Shown: positions 11,092 to 20,977 of the stretch, in pieces
Layout of the letters: the number at the start of each line of letters is the position of its first letter
How positions within the stretch are numbered: position 1 is the stretch's first letter
From: Paenibacillus macerans
Lineage (GTDB): Bacteria > Bacillota > Bacilli > Paenibacillales > Paenibacillaceae
Assembly: GCF_023715465.1 (NCBI RefSeq)
Contig: NZ_JAMBOE010000006.1
Coordinates: forward strand, 248,001 to 312,000
Direction of reading: 5' to 3'
Length of the DNA stretch: 64,000 nucleotides
Notes under the pieces: model-generated
Databases searched by the model: none
Seen by the model: the letters and a program-made list of their open reading frames with translations, nothing else
Told to the model about the DNA's origin: nothing
Translations under genes and position numbers: made by a program

Positions 11092-11931
11092 ATGACAACG
11101 GCAGTAAACAGCGCCCCGGATGCCGCGGGTAAGCTTTCCGGAGGGCGGATGTTTGTCATGAAATGCGGAGGCAGCACGCTTGCGGAGCTGCCGGATTCTT
11201 TTTTCGGCGATCTCGTCAAGCTGCAGGAGAACGGTGTTCAGCCGGTCATCGTGCATGGCGGCGGGCCGGCGATCTCGGAAAATCTCGGCAAGCTCGGGAT
11301 CGAAAGCAAGTTCGTAAACGGACTGCGCTATACCTCGGAAGAAGTGCTTGATGTGGTGGAAATGGTGTTGTCCGGCAGCATCAACAAAATGATCGTGCGG
11401 CGGATCGCCAAATCCGGCGGTAAGGCGCTTGGCCTGTCCGGTGTGGACGGCAGCCTGCTGCAGGCGAAGCCGGTGGCGGCAAGCCATGAGGTAGGCCTAG
11501 TCGGCGAAGTGACTCGCGTCAACGCCGATTTGGTGGCCGGCGTGCTGGACCTCGGTTACATGCCGGTCATTGCCCCCGTCGGCGTCGGCCCGGACGGCCA
11601 GCGCTACAACATCAACGCCGATACCGCCGCAGGCGCGGTAGCGTCCGAACTGGGCGTGTCGAGGATGATCGTCGTGACGGATGTCCCCGGCATCATGAAG
11701 ACCGTGAACGGGGAAAAGCGCGTGCTGGATACGATCACCGTTCAGCAGATCGAGGACATGATTTTGGCCGGGGAAATTTACGGCGGTATGATTCCGAAGG
11801 TTCGCGCGGCGGTGGACTGCATCAGCGGCAAAGTCAAAGAAGTCGTCATCGTCAACGGCGCCGAACCCGGCGTGCTGGGGAAAGTGTTGTCCGGCGAAAA
11901 GATCGGCACCAAAATCGTCCGGATGCAGTAG
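11092..11931 (+). CDS. argB: Acetylglutamate kinase
   Basis: A 279-residue amino acid kinase family enzyme phosphorylating N-acetylglutamate. The glycine-rich nucleotide loop (VIVHGGGPAIS), the N-acetylglutamate-binding strand (FVNGLRYTSEEVLDVVEMVL) and the C-terminal GMIPKVRAAVDCI are present. ATG 11092 is preferred over TTG 11086 because AAAGGAG (11076-11082) sits 9 nt before the ATG but only 3 nt before the TTG. The N-terminal 15 residues are an Ala/Ser-rich extension before the kinase core. Confidence 0.97.
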   Translation: MTTAVNSAPDAAGKLSGGRMFVMKCGGSTLAELPDSFFGDLVKLQENGVQPVIVHGGGPAISENLGKLGIESKFVNGLRYTSEEVLDVVEMVLSGSINKMIVRRIAKSGGKALGLSGVDGSLLQAKPVAASHEVGLVGEVTRVNADLVAGVLDLGYMPVIAPVGVGPDGQRYNINADTAAGAVASELGVSRMIVVTDVPGIMKTVNGEKRVLDTITVQQIEDMILAGEIYGGMIPKVRAAVDCISGKVKEVVIVNGAEPGVLGKVLSGEKIGTKIVRMQ

Positions 11932-11972
11932 CGCCATTGTTTCTGTTTGCGCTAAGATAACGCGGACCCGTC

Positions 11973-12173
11973 AAAATAGCGGAACTTTAAGTTCTTATTT
12001 ATCGGACATGAGCACGTTCATCCCCATTAGCGGACTTTTTCGTCCTTATTTTCAAAGGAACGGTGCGAAAAAGGGTAATTTCTTTGCGATTCGGGAAAAT
12101 AACGACATAAATTTCCTCTATTTCACGTAAAGTGAGGGATATCGCCGAAATAACGACATTTTTTACCGTTATG
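11973..12173 (-). repeat. Dispersed intergenic repeat, family B copy 1 (inverted)
   Basis: The reverse complement of this stretch aligns along its whole length with 24132-24342 and 44769-44977. Shared blocks include ATGTCGTTATTT, GGAAATTTATGTCGTTATTTT, CCGCTAATGGGGATGA and AGTTCCGCTATTTT. Each copy holds four short imperfect palindromes of the form ATAAGGACA-A/T-TGTCGCTAT. It fills the argB-argD gap, which has no gene. Confidence 0.8.
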
Positions 12174-12254
12174 TTGCGTGTGGCGCCGCGAAAGGGGCTG
12201 CACAGCGAGCCGATCGATTTTATTTCTCAATCATAGACAGGAGTGAAAAAGTTT

Positions 12255-13577
12255 ATGGCACAAAGTGAAGTGAAAGAAACGGGGAAACCTGCGAACGCTG
12301 CCGCCGGAGGAGCGGGGGATGCCGCTACAGCCGGAAATACCTCTGCGGCCGGAAGCGCCGGCGCAAGCACCAACTCCGGTGCGAGCTTTGGCTCTACCCC
12401 GAGCGCGATTTTCCCAAGCTACGCCCGGTATCCGATTCATCTTGTTAAAGGCCAGGGGAGTTGGCTGTGGGACGATAAAGGCAACCGCTATTTGGACTTT
12501 ATGAGCGGCCTGGCCGTAACCAGCTTGGGACATGCGCCGGAAAAAGTGAAGGCCAAAGTGAAAGACCAGCTCGACGAGCTGTGGCATGTCTCCAACCTGT
12601 TTCACATTCCGCAGCAGGAGACGGCGGCCCGGATGCTGACCGAAGTCAGCTGCGCTGATGTGGTGTTTTTTTGCAACAGCGGCGCGGAGGCGAACGAAGC
12701 AGCGATCAAACTGGCGCGCAGATACCATCAGAAGGTTAAGGGAACGGAACGTTATGAGATTATTACGTTCGAGCAATCGTTCCACGGCCGGACGCTGGCG
12801 ACGCTGACGGCCACCGGCCAGCAAAAGGTGAAGGATGGCTTCCTGCCGCTGCCGGCTGGCTTCAAAACCGTGCCGCTGCATGACCTGGACGCACTCAAAG
12901 CAGCCATTGGCCCGCACACCGCTGCGGTGATGCTGGAAATGGTTCTAGCCGAAGGCGGCGTACATCCGGTCGATCACGGCTTTGTGCAGGAGCTTGCGGC
13001 GCTGTGCCGGGAGCAGGGGCTGCTGCTGATCATCGACGAGGTGCAAACCGGGATGGGCCGGACCGGCAAATGGTTCGCTCATCAGCATTACGGCATTGAG
13101 CCGGACATTTTCACTTCGGCGAAAGGTATCGCCAGCGGTCTCCCGGCCGGTGCGATGCTGGCGAAGGAGTATTTGCGCGAGGCGTTTACGCCGGGAACCC
13201 ATGCTTCCACTTTCGGCGGCAATCCGGTGACGGCGGCGGCGATCATCGCCACGCTCGAAACGATGAAGGAGGAGCGGATTCCCGAGCACGTAGACGAGAT
13301 GGGCCGTTACCTGGTCAGCCGCCTGGAGGGAACGTTCCAAGCTGTTCCGTTTGTGAAGCAAGTCCGCGGCAAAGGCCTCTTAATCGGCATCGAATGCGCC
13401 GGACCGGTCGCGGATATCGTGACGCTTGGCCAGCAACATGGCCTGTTGTTCGTCACGGCCGGACCCAACGTCATCCGTTTGCTGCCGAACCTGAAAGTGA
13501 CGAAGGACGAAATCGATCAGGCCGTAGCTACGCTGGCCGACGTGATCGCAGCATATACCGCCAAGGAGGGGAAATAA
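12255..13577 (+). CDS. argD: Acetylornithine aminotransferase
   Basis: A 440-residue PLP-dependent class III aminotransferase making N-acetylornithine. The PLP lysine lies in DIFTSAKGIASGLPAGAML. The GxGxTG-like loop region NSGAEANEAAIKLARR and DEVQTGMGRTG are intact. ATG 12255 is preferred, because the GTG at 12243 overlaps the only Shine-Dalgarno (AGGAG). Odd feature: residues about 8-55 are a low-complexity Ala/Gly/Ser/Thr stretch absent from typical ArgD, before the enzyme core begins at FPSYARYPIHLVKG. argF follows after 3 nt with its RBS inside the argD end. Confidence 0.96.
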   Translation: MAQSEVKETGKPANAAAGGAGDAATAGNTSAAGSAGASTNSGASFGSTPSAIFPSYARYPIHLVKGQGSWLWDDKGNRYLDFMSGLAVTSLGHAPEKVKAKVKDQLDELWHVSNLFHIPQQETAARMLTEVSCADVVFFCNSGAEANEAAIKLARRYHQKVKGTERYEIITFEQSFHGRTLATLTATGQQKVKDGFLPLPAGFKTVPLHDLDALKAAIGPHTAAVMLEMVLAEGGVHPVDHGFVQELAALCREQGLLLIIDEVQTGMGRTGKWFAHQHYGIEPDIFTSAKGIASGLPAGAMLAKEYLREAFTPGTHASTFGGNPVTAAAIIATLETMKEERIPEHVDEMGRYLVSRLEGTFQAVPFVKQVRGKGLLIGIECAGPVADIVTLGQQHGLLFVTAGPNVIRLLPNLKVTKDEIDQAVATLADVIAAYTAKEGK

Positions 13578-13580
13578 CCG

Positions 13581-14543
13581 ATGAGTTTGCTGGAGCAGGC
13601 GAAACGCAGCAGCATTAACCTGAGCGGACGTGATTTTATTGAATTAACCGATTATACTACGGAAGAGCTTCGCTATTTGATTGACCTGGCCGTCGAACTC
13701 AAGCGCAAACAGAAGAACGGCGAGGTGTACCAACCGCTCAAAGGCAAAACCGTCGGGCTGATTTTCGAAAAATCGTCGACGCGGACGCGGGTATCTTTTG
13801 AAGTGGGAGTTTATCAATTGGGCGGTCATGCTTTGTTTTTGAGCAAAAACGATATCCAGCTCGGGCGCGGCGAAACGATCGCCGATACGGCCGGAGTGAT
13901 GTCCCGCTATTTGGACGGCATGATGATCCGTACGTTTGGCCATGACAGAGTGGTCGATTTGGCCCGCTACGCCACTGTGCCGGTGATTAACGGCCTGAGC
14001 GATCTGGCTCACCCGTGCCAGGTGCTGGCCGACTTCCAGACGCTTTATGAGCATAAAGGAACGCTTCAAGGGCTAAAGCTGGCCTACATCGGCGACGGCA
14101 ACAACATGGCCCATTCGCTGATGATCGGCGGGGCGAAGCTTGGGGTTCATGTGTCGGTGGCGAGCCCGGAAGGTTACGAACCGGATCCGCAAATCGTGGC
14201 GGACGCGAAAGAAATCGCCAAAGCGACGGGTGCGCAGATTGAAGTGGTCCGCGATCCTAAGGTTGCCGTGCAGGACGCCGACGCTATTTATACGGACGTG
14301 TGGGCCAGCATGGGCTTTGAGGAGGAGCAAAAAACCCGGGAGCTCGCTTTTAAGGATTATCAGGTCAACGAAGAGCTGACGAAATACGCCAAACCGGACT
14401 ATGTGTTTCTGCACTGTTTACCGGCGCATCGCGGCGAAGAAGTCAGCGAAGGCGTGATCGACGGCCCGCACTCGCTTATTTTTGATGAGGCCGAGAACCG
14501 GCTGCATGCCCAAAAAGCGCTGATGGCGGCTTTGCTCGGATAA
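13581..14543 (+). CDS. argF: Ornithine carbamoyltransferase
   Basis: A 320-residue enzyme making citrulline from ornithine and carbamoyl phosphate. The carbamoyl phosphate loop ([14 protein letters not shown]), the HPCQ motif ([13 protein letters not shown]) and the ornithine-binding [15 protein letters not shown] are all present. RBS AAGGAGGGG (13563-13571) lies within the last codons of argD, so the two are translationally close. No carAB is in the window. Confidence 0.97.
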   Translation: MSLLEQAKRSSINLSGRDFIELTDYTTEELRYLIDLAVELKRKQKNGEVYQPLKGKTVGLIFEKSSTRTRVSFEVGVYQLGGHALFLSKNDIQLGRGETIADTAGVMSRYLDGMMIRTFGHDRVVDLARYATVPVINGLSDLAHPCQVLADFQTLYEHKGTLQGLKLAYIGDGNNMAHSLMIGGAKLGVHVSVASPEGYEPDPQIVADAKEIAKATGAQIEVVRDPKVAVQDADAIYTDVWASMGFEEEQKTRELAFKDYQVNEELTKYAKPDYVFLHCLPAHRGEEVSEGVIDGPHSLIFDEAENRLHAQKALMAALLG

Positions 14544-14552
14544 TTTGGGAGA

Positions 14553-14571
14553 TGCCCGGGGGAGCCCGGGT
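14553..14571 (+). other. Short GC hairpin between argF and argG
   Basis: CCCGGG-GGAG-CCCGGG forms a compact stem in the 64-nt gap. It is followed only by TTTCGCTTT, so it is at best a weak terminator or an mRNA processing/attenuation structure. Confidence 0.3.
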
Positions 14572-14607
14572 TTCGCTTTGACAATCAATGAGGAGGATAT
14601 CAGGATC

Positions 14608-15846
14608 ATGGCAAAAGAAAAAATCGTGCTGGCCTATTCCGGGGGACTGGATACGTCGGTTATTCTGAAATGGTTAAAAGAAACTTATGACGCGGAGATC
14701 ATTGCATTCACCGCCGACATCGGCCAGAAGGAGGAGCTGGATGGGCTGGAAGCGAAGGCGCTGGCCACCGGCGCTTCGAAAGTATATATCGACGACCTGC
14801 GCGAGGAGTTCGCCAAGGACTTTATTTTCCCGATGTTCCAGTCAGGGGCTTTGTATGAAGGACAGTACCTGCTCGGAACGAGCATCGCGCGCCCGCTGAT
14901 CGCGAAGCGTATGGTTGAGATCGCTCGCGCCGAAGGGGCGACGGCGATTGCGCACGGCGCTACCGGCAAAGGCAACGACCAGGTGCGCTTTGAGCTGGCC
15001 GCCGCGGCGCTGGCGCCGGAGATCAAAGTGATCGCACCTTGGCGGCTTTCCGAGTTCCGCGACCGCTTCCCGGGCCGCGCGCAAATGATCGCTTACGCCG
15101 AAGCGAACGGCATCCCGGTGACAGCCTCGGCGGCGAAGCCGTATTCGATGGACCGCAATCTGCTGCACATCAGCTATGAGAGCGGGGTGCTGGAGGATCC
15201 GTGGTTTGACGCGGCCGCGCCGGAGAACAAAGATATGTACTTGCTCAGCGTGTCGCCGGAGGATGCGCCGGACCAGCCGGAATATTTGGAGCTGGAATTC
15301 GCGCAGGGCAACTGCGTGGCGCTGAACGGTGAACGTCTGGATCCGCTGGCTGTGATGGAGAAGCTGAATGAACTTGGCGGCAAACACGGCATTGGCCGTG
15401 TCGACATGGTGGAAAACCGCTTCGTCGGCATGAAAAGCCGCGGGGTATACGAAACGCCGGGCGGCACGATCCTGTTTACGGCCCACCGCAAAATGGAGTC
15501 GCTGACGATGGACCGCGAAGTGATGAACCTGCGTGACAGCCTGATCACACGCTACAGCACGCTCGTGTACAACGGCTTCTGGTTTGCCCCGGAACGCTTG
15601 GCGCTGCAGGCGCTGGTGACCGAAAGCCAGAAGAATGTGACGGGCACGGTGCGCGTGAAGCTGTACAAAGGCAACATCATCGCCGCTGGGGTCAAAAGTC
15701 CGGTCAGCCTGTACAATCCGGACATCGCCACGATGGAGGAAGATCCGACCCAGGCCTATGATCAGGGCGATGCGACGGGCTTTATTCATCTGAATGCCCT
15801 GCGGCTTAAAGTAAGCTCCGGCGTGGAACAGAACAAGAGCAACTAA
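14608..15846 (+). CDS. argG: Argininosuccinate synthase
   Basis: A 412-residue ATP-dependent ligase joining citrulline and aspartate. The N-terminal PP-motif is [15 protein letters not shown], followed by [16 protein letters not shown] and [24 protein letters not shown] 14608 is chosen because AGGAGG (14591-14596) precedes it. A longer reading frame to 14545 has no RBS and would add a non-homologous leader. Confidence 0.97.
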   Translation: MAKEKIVLAYSGGLDTSVILKWLKETYDAEIIAFTADIGQKEELDGLEAKALATGASKVYIDDLREEFAKDFIFPMFQSGALYEGQYLLGTSIARPLIAKRMVEIARAEGATAIAHGATGKGNDQVRFELAAAALAPEIKVIAPWRLSEFRDRFPGRAQMIAYAEANGIPVTASAAKPYSMDRNLLHISYESGVLEDPWFDAAAPENKDMYLLSVSPEDAPDQPEYLELEFAQGNCVALNGERLDPLAVMEKLNELGGKHGIGRVDMVENRFVGMKSRGVYETPGGTILFTAHRKMESLTMDREVMNLRDSLITRYSTLVYNGFWFAPERLALQALVTESQKNVTGTVRVKLYKGNIIAAGVKSPVSLYNPDIATMEEDPTQAYDQGDATGFIHLNALRLKVSSGVEQNKSN

Positions 15847-15878
15847 GGTCGTTGAGCGAGCTTTATAAGTAAGTTCAA

Positions 15879-16046
15879 GTTTAAAAAGTCGGCTTTTTAG
15901 CACCGAGAAGGTTGGATGAAGCTAGGGACTGAGTAGCGGAGCGTACGTTTTGGGTACGTGAGCAACGGAAGGCCCGGCTGAATTCAAGATTCGACGCCGA
16001 ATCCGCTTCTTGATCTGCTTCGTGATCAAAAGATGACTTTTTAAAC
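15879..16046. repeat. Dispersed repeat family D, complete copy with 12-bp terminal inverted repeats
   Basis: GTTTAAAAAGTC (15879-15890) and GACTTTTTAAAC (16035-16046) are perfect inverted ends. CTTTT and AAAAG extend the pairing after a 2-nt mismatch. The 168-bp interior holds further hairpins (CGTAC..GTACG). The right 80 bp recur almost unchanged at 45006-45087 before uvrA, and a short remnant lies at 39324-39350. It ends 31 nt before the argH start. Confidence 0.8.
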
Positions 16047-16077
16047 TACTTCTATAGCAGATAAGGGAGTGGATCAG

Positions 16078-17493
16078 GTGAGCAAACTGTGGGGAGGCCG
16101 CTTCACAAAGCAGACCAACCGTTTAGTCGAGGAATATACCGCCTCCATCGGGTTTGACAAAGCACTGGCCGAGGAGGATGTGCAGGGGAGCCTGGCGCAT
16201 GTGACGATGCTGGGCAAATGCGGGATTCTGTCCGAGGAGGACGTAGAGAAAATAAAAGAAGGCCTGCATGCCGTCTTGCACAAAATCCGGCGCGGCGAGC
16301 TGGAGTATTCCGTGTCGGATGAAGACATTCACATGAATATCGAAAAACAGCTGATCGAAGAGGTCGGCGGGGTCGGCGGGAAGTTGCATACCGGGCGGAG
16401 CCGGAACGATCAGGTGGCGACGGACATGCATTTGTACCTGCGCAAACGGGTCGTCGAGTTTATCGCCCTGCTGCAGGATTTGCAGGAGGCGCTGCTGGGA
16501 CAAGCCAAAGCGAACCAGGATACGATCGTTCCCGGGTATACCCATCTGCAGCGGGCGCAGCCGATTTTGTTCGCCCATCATTTGCTGGCGTACGTATCTA
16601 TGTTCCAGCGCGACATCGAACGCCTGCAGGACAGCTATAAGCGCATCAATGTGCTGCCGCTGGGGGCGGGGGCGCTGGCGGGGACGACGTTCCCGATCGA
16701 CCGGCATTTCGTGGCCGAGCAGCTGCATTTTGACGGCGTTTATGAAAACAGCCTTGATGCGGTCAGCGACCGCGATTTTATTCTCGAATTTTTGGCGGAC
16801 GCTTCGATTTTGATGATGCATCTGTCGCGGCTGAGCGAAGAGCTGGTGCTGTGGAGCAGCACCGAATTCCGCTTCATTGAGCTGGACGATGCGTTTTGCA
16901 CGGGCAGCAGCATCATGCCGCAAAAGAAAAACCCGGACGTGCCGGAACTGGTCCGCGGCAAGACGGGCCGGGTGTATGGCAATCTGATGGGGCTGCTCAC
17001 CGTGCTCAAGTCGCTGCCGCTGGCGTACAACAAAGACATGCAGGAGGACAAGGAAGGCATGTTCGACACGGTCGCCACGCTGCAGGGAGCGCTGCAGCTG
17101 TTCGCTCCGATGATCGCCACAATGAAGGTGAACAAGGAGCGGATGCGCGAAGCGGTGAACCAGGACTTTTCCAATGCGACCGACATCGCCGACTTCCTGG
17201 CGAACAAAGGCCTGCCGTTCCGTCAGGCGCATGAGGTCATCGGCAAAACGGTGCTGTACTGCATCCAAAACGGCAAATATTTGTTGGACCTTACGCTGGA
17301 GGAATTCAAACAATTTTCGCCGCTGTTCGACAACAGCATCTATCAGGTGCTGCAGCCGGAAAGCGTCGTAAATGCGCGGGATGTTTATGGAGGCACGGCT
17401 TCACAGCAGGTCGCCGCAGCGATCGAACGCGCGGAGCAGAAGCTGGAAAGCGGCCGGGTATGGGTACAGGAGTACGCGGAAAAAAGCAAATAA
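16078..17493 (+). CDS. argH: Argininosuccinate lyase
   Basis: A 471-residue fumarase/aspartase superfamily enzyme releasing arginine and fumarate. The start [10 protein letters not shown] is typical of ArgH. The signature [16 protein letters not shown] and the catalytic loop region ([18 protein letters not shown]) are intact. GTG 16078 is chosen over GTG 16069, because AAGGGAG (16063-16069) overlaps the earlier codon. It is the last gene of the arginine cluster, followed by a strong terminator. Confidence 0.97.
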   Translation: MSKLWGGRFTKQTNRLVEEYTASIGFDKALAEEDVQGSLAHVTMLGKCGILSEEDVEKIKEGLHAVLHKIRRGELEYSVSDEDIHMNIEKQLIEEVGGVGGKLHTGRSRNDQVATDMHLYLRKRVVEFIALLQDLQEALLGQAKANQDTIVPGYTHLQRAQPILFAHHLLAYVSMFQRDIERLQDSYKRINVLPLGAGALAGTTFPIDRHFVAEQLHFDGVYENSLDAVSDRDFILEFLADASILMMHLSRLSEELVLWSSTEFRFIELDDAFCTGSSIMPQKKNPDVPELVRGKTGRVYGNLMGLLTVLKSLPLAYNKDMQEDKEGMFDTVATLQGALQLFAPMIATMKVNKERMREAVNQDFSNATDIADFLANKGLPFRQAHEVIGKTVLYCIQNGKYLLDLTLEEFKQFSPLFDNSIYQVLQPESVVNARDVYGGTASQQVAAAIERAEQKLESGRVWVQEYAEKSK

Positions 17494-17528
17494 TTAGCCG
17501 GTAGATGCCGGGATGAACCGGTAAATCG

Positions 17529-17567
17529 AAAGCAGCCCTCGTCATTGACGAGCGGTTGCTTTTTTTG
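17529..17567 (+). terminator. Terminator after argH
   Basis: AAAGCAGCC pairs with GGTTGCTTT around a perfect CTCGTC-ATT-GACGAG inner stem. A T7 tail follows. Confidence 0.85.
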
Positions 17568-17599
17568 TGAGCGAGCGGCACTCCTAAACCATCCCATTT

Positions 17600-17629
17600 T
17601 TGTGTGAAAAAATGAAAATAAATTATAAT
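17600..17629 (+). promoter_or_regulatory. Candidate sigma-A promoter for the chemoreceptor gene
   Basis: TTGTGT (17600-17605), 18 nt, TATAAT (17624-17629), in an AT-rich gap. Confidence 0.4.
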
Positions 17630-17659
17630 ATTTTTCATTGAAATTTCAGAAATGCTCTA

Positions 17660-17685
17660 TAAAAAGTGCTGTAAATTGTCGAAAT
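17660..17685 (+). promoter_or_regulatory. Candidate sigma-D (motility) promoter
   Basis: TAAA (17660-17663), 14 nt, GTCGAAAT (17678-17685). This is close to the sigma-D consensus TAAA-N15-GCCGATAT (6 of 8 in the -10), and the downstream gene is a chemoreceptor. Confidence 0.4.
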
Positions 17686-17798
17686 ATAGATTATGCCGCT
17701 TTATGTGAATGATCTTTAACTCCCTCCTCAATCAAACGTCATCCCGATCAACTCAGTTTACTTTTAAATCTTACACATACCGCAAAGGAGAGAATTTA

Positions 17799-19796
17799 AT
17801 GAAAGCTTTTTGGAACCGTCTGCTTAGTTTATTGGAAGTCAGGACATTGCGTAATCGCATGCTCCTTATTTTTGCCGTCTTGCTGATCATCCCGAACCTG
17901 GTCACCGCTTATTCCAGTTATACCAGCGCCAGCGGGCAGCTGCGTTCCAAAATGGAGGATAGCGTCAAATCGAACGTGAATCTGCTGGATGAAACGCTGA
18001 ATCAAATCATTGAAGCGGAGAGCCGCAACGTCGAACAACTGGTGAATCAAATCGATTCGGCGCAAATCGACGCAAAGTCGCCTGAAGTCCAGGAGCTGCT
18101 GGAATTATTTATGGAGAAACATCCCGAGCTGGAGGTCCTGACCGCCGGGAATCAAAACGGGGCATGGATGAAAGCGCCGGATCCCGGCAAGCAGGACTAT
18201 GACCCGCGGGATAGAGACTGGTACAAAGCCGCAATGAAGGCTCCAAAGGAGACGGTCATCATCGACCCATTCACTTCGTCGACGACCGGCCACTACAATT
18301 TGTTCATTAGCCGCGCGCTGGCGGATGGAAAGGGTGCGATCACGGTTTCCCTCGATTTGGCTCAGTTGAACGAAATGGTTAAAACGATACGTCTGGGCAA
18401 AAACGGGTACATTTATATCATGGACCGGACCAGCAAGTTTGTATCGCATCCGACAAACGGCATTGGAGAAGAAGCGAGCGGAAATCAAATCGCCAAAATT
18501 CAGGGGACGGAATCGGGATTTATGGAGTATGTTAACCCGAAGACAGATTTGCCGCAAAGCGTATTTTTCACAACGAACAAGCTTACGGGATTCAAGGTCG
18601 TCGGCGTCTTGGAATTACAGGAATTTAGCGAGGCCTCAATGCCGATTTTATGGACATCCCTGATCGTTTTAGGGATTTCGCTGGTGGTTGCCGGCATCGT
18701 GCTGTTTTTCGTCATCCGCAGCATTACCCGTCCGATCGAACGGTTAAACCGCTCGGCGCGCCGGGTTAGTGAAGGCTACTTAAACGAAGACGTCGAAACC
18801 AAGCGGAAGGATGAAATCGGAGAGCTGGCCACGAATTATAACGGCATGCTGGCTTCCTTGCGCACCATGGTGCAGGAAATGTCCGAAACTGCCAGTCAAC
18901 TCGCCGCTTCGAGCGAAGAACTGACGGCGGGAACGGAGCAAAACGCGAAAGCGGTCGAGCATGTTGTCGAGCTGGTGCAAGAGGCGTCCAATGATGCGGA
19001 GAGCCAAGCTTCGTCCTCGGCCGAGAGCGCCAGAACAATGGATGAAATGTCCATGGGTATCCGCAAAATCGCCGAAGCTTCGTCTACCATTGTCCAGTCC
19101 TCTTCGCAGACGGTATCCGATGTGCAGAACGGCAGCGAGAAGGTTACTCAGGTCGGGCTGCAAATGGAAGAAATTCGCCGCTCTACCCGCGAATCGGCGG
19201 AGATGATGCAGCAGATGAACGAGCTTAGCTCTTTAGTCGCCGAGATGAGCGGCTCGATTTCGGACATCGCCGGGCAAACGAATCTGCTGGCGCTGAACGC
19301 GGCGATCGAGGCGGCCCGGGCCGGCGAAGAAGGCCGTGGCTTTGCGGTCGTGGCGGGCGAGGTGCGCAAGCTGGCCGAGCAGTCGCGCGCTACGGCGGAC
19401 CGCATTCAGGAGCATATCGAACAAATGACCGAGCTTACCGGCAAGGCGTACCAAATGATCAAGCAAGATGTCAACGCGAATGTGGACCGGGGCATGTCCG
19501 TTACCGAACAAGCCCAGCAAGCGTTCCGCGAAATCGAGCGCTCGACGCAGCGCATTTCGGAGCAAATCCATGAAGTGTCGGCCATTACCGAGCAGATGTC
19601 GGCCAGCGCGGACGAAATCGCAAGTTCGGTCGAACAGATCGCGACAACTTCGGCGAAAAGCCTGGAAAGCTTCCAGGGCGTAACCGCCGCCACCGAGGAG
19701 CAGCTCGCTTCGATGGAAGAGATCTCCTCGGCTTCGGAAGGCCTGGCGCGGATGGCCGCCGATGTCAATGCGCAGATCGAACGGTTTAAGCTTTAA
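17799..19796 (+). CDS. Methyl-accepting chemotaxis protein (dCache type)
   Basis: A 665-residue transmembrane receptor. TM1 is at about residues 18-38 and the extracellular double-Cache ligand domain at about 40-280 ([33 protein letters not shown]). TM2 is at about 288-310, followed by a HAMP domain and the cytoplasmic signalling helix bundle with the conserved tip [41 protein letters not shown] that contacts CheA/CheW. AAAGGAG 8 nt upstream sets ATG 17799; upstream in-frame codons lack an RBS. The ligand is unknown. Confidence 0.95.
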   Translation: MKAFWNRLLSLLEVRTLRNRMLLIFAVLLIIPNLVTAYSSYTSASGQLRSKMEDSVKSNVNLLDETLNQIIEAESRNVEQLVNQIDSAQIDAKSPEVQELLELFMEKHPELEVLTAGNQNGAWMKAPDPGKQDYDPRDRDWYKAAMKAPKETVIIDPFTSSTTGHYNLFISRALADGKGAITVSLDLAQLNEMVKTIRLGKNGYIYIMDRTSKFVSHPTNGIGEEASGNQIAKIQGTESGFMEYVNPKTDLPQSVFFTTNKLTGFKVVGVLELQEFSEASMPILWTSLIVLGISLVVAGIVLFFVIRSITRPIERLNRSARRVSEGYLNEDVETKRKDEIGELATNYNGMLASLRTMVQEMSETASQLAASSEELTAGTEQNAKAVEHVVELVQEASNDAESQASSSAESARTMDEMSMGIRKIAEASSTIVQSSSQTVSDVQNGSEKVTQVGLQMEEIRRSTRESAEMMQQMNELSSLVAEMSGSISDIAGQTNLLALNAAIEAARAGEEGRGFAVVAGEVRKLAEQSRATADRIQEHIEQMTELTGKAYQMIKQDVNANVDRGMSVTEQAQQAFREIERSTQRISEQIHEVSAITEQMSASADEIASSVEQIATTSAKSLESFQGVTAATEEQLASMEEISSASEGLARMAADVNAQIERFKL

Positions 19797-19828
19797 ACGG
19801 CATTCTTTTAACCTCATACCCATATCGC

Positions 19829-19874
19829 TGCGTGCGGCTCTGTTCCTGCAAAGGAAAGGGCCGCACGTTTTTTA
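19829..19874 (+). terminator. Terminator after the chemoreceptor gene
   Basis: CGTGCGGC (19831-19838) pairs with GCCGCACG (19860-19867), with an inner TTCCT/AGGAA arm. A T6 tail follows. Confidence 0.8.
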
Positions 19875-20011
19875 GATTAAAGCCGGAATTCAAAAAATTT
19901 GAGGAAGGATAGAGGCCGAAGAGGCAGGTATAGAAGTGAGGAGAAGGGGGGAGATGAAGGCTAAAGGACCCCAGAGCTCTTATTTGCGGAAAAACGGAGG
20001 TTTGCAAAATG

Positions 20012-20144
20012 TAACGGACAGAGAGGACTCTATTCAGCTCGAATCATCCCGGGCGAGCTCGTTTAGAGCGAAATAGAGTTATGTGGGTCCGTTAGGCTGG
20101 GAAATACTCGGGAAATAGACGGATAAGGTCGCTGGAGTCCGTTA
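20012..20144. repeat. Dispersed repeat family C, copy 1 (133 bp)
   Basis: Begins TAACGGACaGAG and ends AGTCCGTTA. The right half matches 33924-34056 (CTGGGAAAT, CGGGAAATA, ATAAGGTC, CAGTCCGTTAG-like). Both copies are exactly 133 bp between their TAACGGAC/GTCCGTTA ends. The remainder of the 19875-20278 gap shows no gene. Confidence 0.7.
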
Positions 20145-20278
20145 GCCATTCCTTCTAGCGCATCCAACGTATTCTAGCTCGAGGATTGAACGACAATGAA
20201 TATGAATCTTGCCCGCGTTGCCTGCGGCGAGATTTTTCTCGATTTACCAAGTTCTGAAATTTTTTATGTTGGGATCGA

Positions 20279-20307
20279 TTTACAACGTAACAATGTTATG
20301 TTACATT
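20279..20307 (+). promoter_or_regulatory. yhbD-type promoter with operator in the spacer
   Basis: TTTACA (20279-20284), 17 nt, TACATT (20302-20307). The inverted repeat GTAACAATGTTATGTTAC (20287-20304) fills the spacer, the placement used by MerR-type regulators. The first gene encodes a MerR-like protein, so autoregulation is likely. Confidence 0.55.
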
Positions 20308-20332
20308 AATTGCATGAGAAAGGAGCAGAGTG

Positions 20333-20977
20333 ATGGGCGAGGAATTGATCTCTAAAAAAGAACTGCTGGAATTGACGGGGATATCCTATGGTCAACTATA
20401 CCGCTGGAAACGGAAAAACCTGATCCCGGAGAACTGGTTTATACGCAAGTCTTCCTTTACGGGGCAGGAGACGTTTTTCCCGCGGGAAAAAGTGCTGCAG
20501 CGCATTGATCGGATCGTGAACATGAAGGATGACCTGTCGTTGGATGCGTTGGCGGACGTATTTTCACCCCGTTTGGGAGATATTAGCTTAAGCGTTGGGG
20601 AATTATTAGAACGAAACATTGTTACATCATCATCATTGAACTTGTATATTGAAGTGGTTGACCCGGGAGCGGAGTCGCCGATGTTTGGTTTTGATAAAAT
20701 CCTGGTCGTTTACATGCTGGATAAACTGCTGCTGAGCGGCGATATTTCGCTGGAGGAGGGGCGTTTGCTCGTGCGGACGCTGAAAGAGCGGCTTCCCGCT
20801 CTGACCGGCGGAGAATGCGGCATTCACTTGATCCGCAAAATGGGTGTGACGGCGTTTATTCTGGTGCCGGGCGACAGCGAAATTTACGTCGATCGCAGCG
20901 TCAGGACGGTGGCAAGGTTATCGCTTGCGCGGTGTACGGAGGAATTGAAATTATTGGTGGGGGGAAGTGAAGGATAA
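20333..20977 (+). CDS. YhbD-like MerR-type DNA-binding protein (DUF4004)
   Basis: A 214-residue protein. The N-terminal winged helix-turn-helix of MerR type (LISKKELLELTGISYGQLYRWKRKNLIPENWF) is followed by a dimerisation/sensor-like region of unknown function (DUF4004 in B. subtilis YhbD). ATG 20333 is chosen, because AAAGGAG leaves 7 nt to it but only 4 nt to the GTG at 20330. It directly abuts the bactofilin genes, as in B. subtilis yhbD-yhbE-yhbF, where the bactofilins affect motility. A regulator of that operon is the natural inference. Confidence 0.8.
   Translation: MGEELISKKELLELTGISYGQLYRWKRKNLIPENWFIRKSSFTGQETFFPREKVLQRIDRIVNMKDDLSLDALADVFSPRLGDISLSVGELLERNIVTSSSLNLYIEVVDPGAESPMFGFDKILVVYMLDKLLLSGDISLEEGRLLVRTLKERLPALTGGECGIHLIRKMGVTAFILVPGDSEIYVDRSVRTVARLSLARCTEELKLLVGGSEG

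Noticed and set aside
15847..16077. A T-box or arginine riboswitch upstream of argH
   Set aside because: The sequence matches a dispersed repeat found also before uvrA, so it is not specific to arginine genes.
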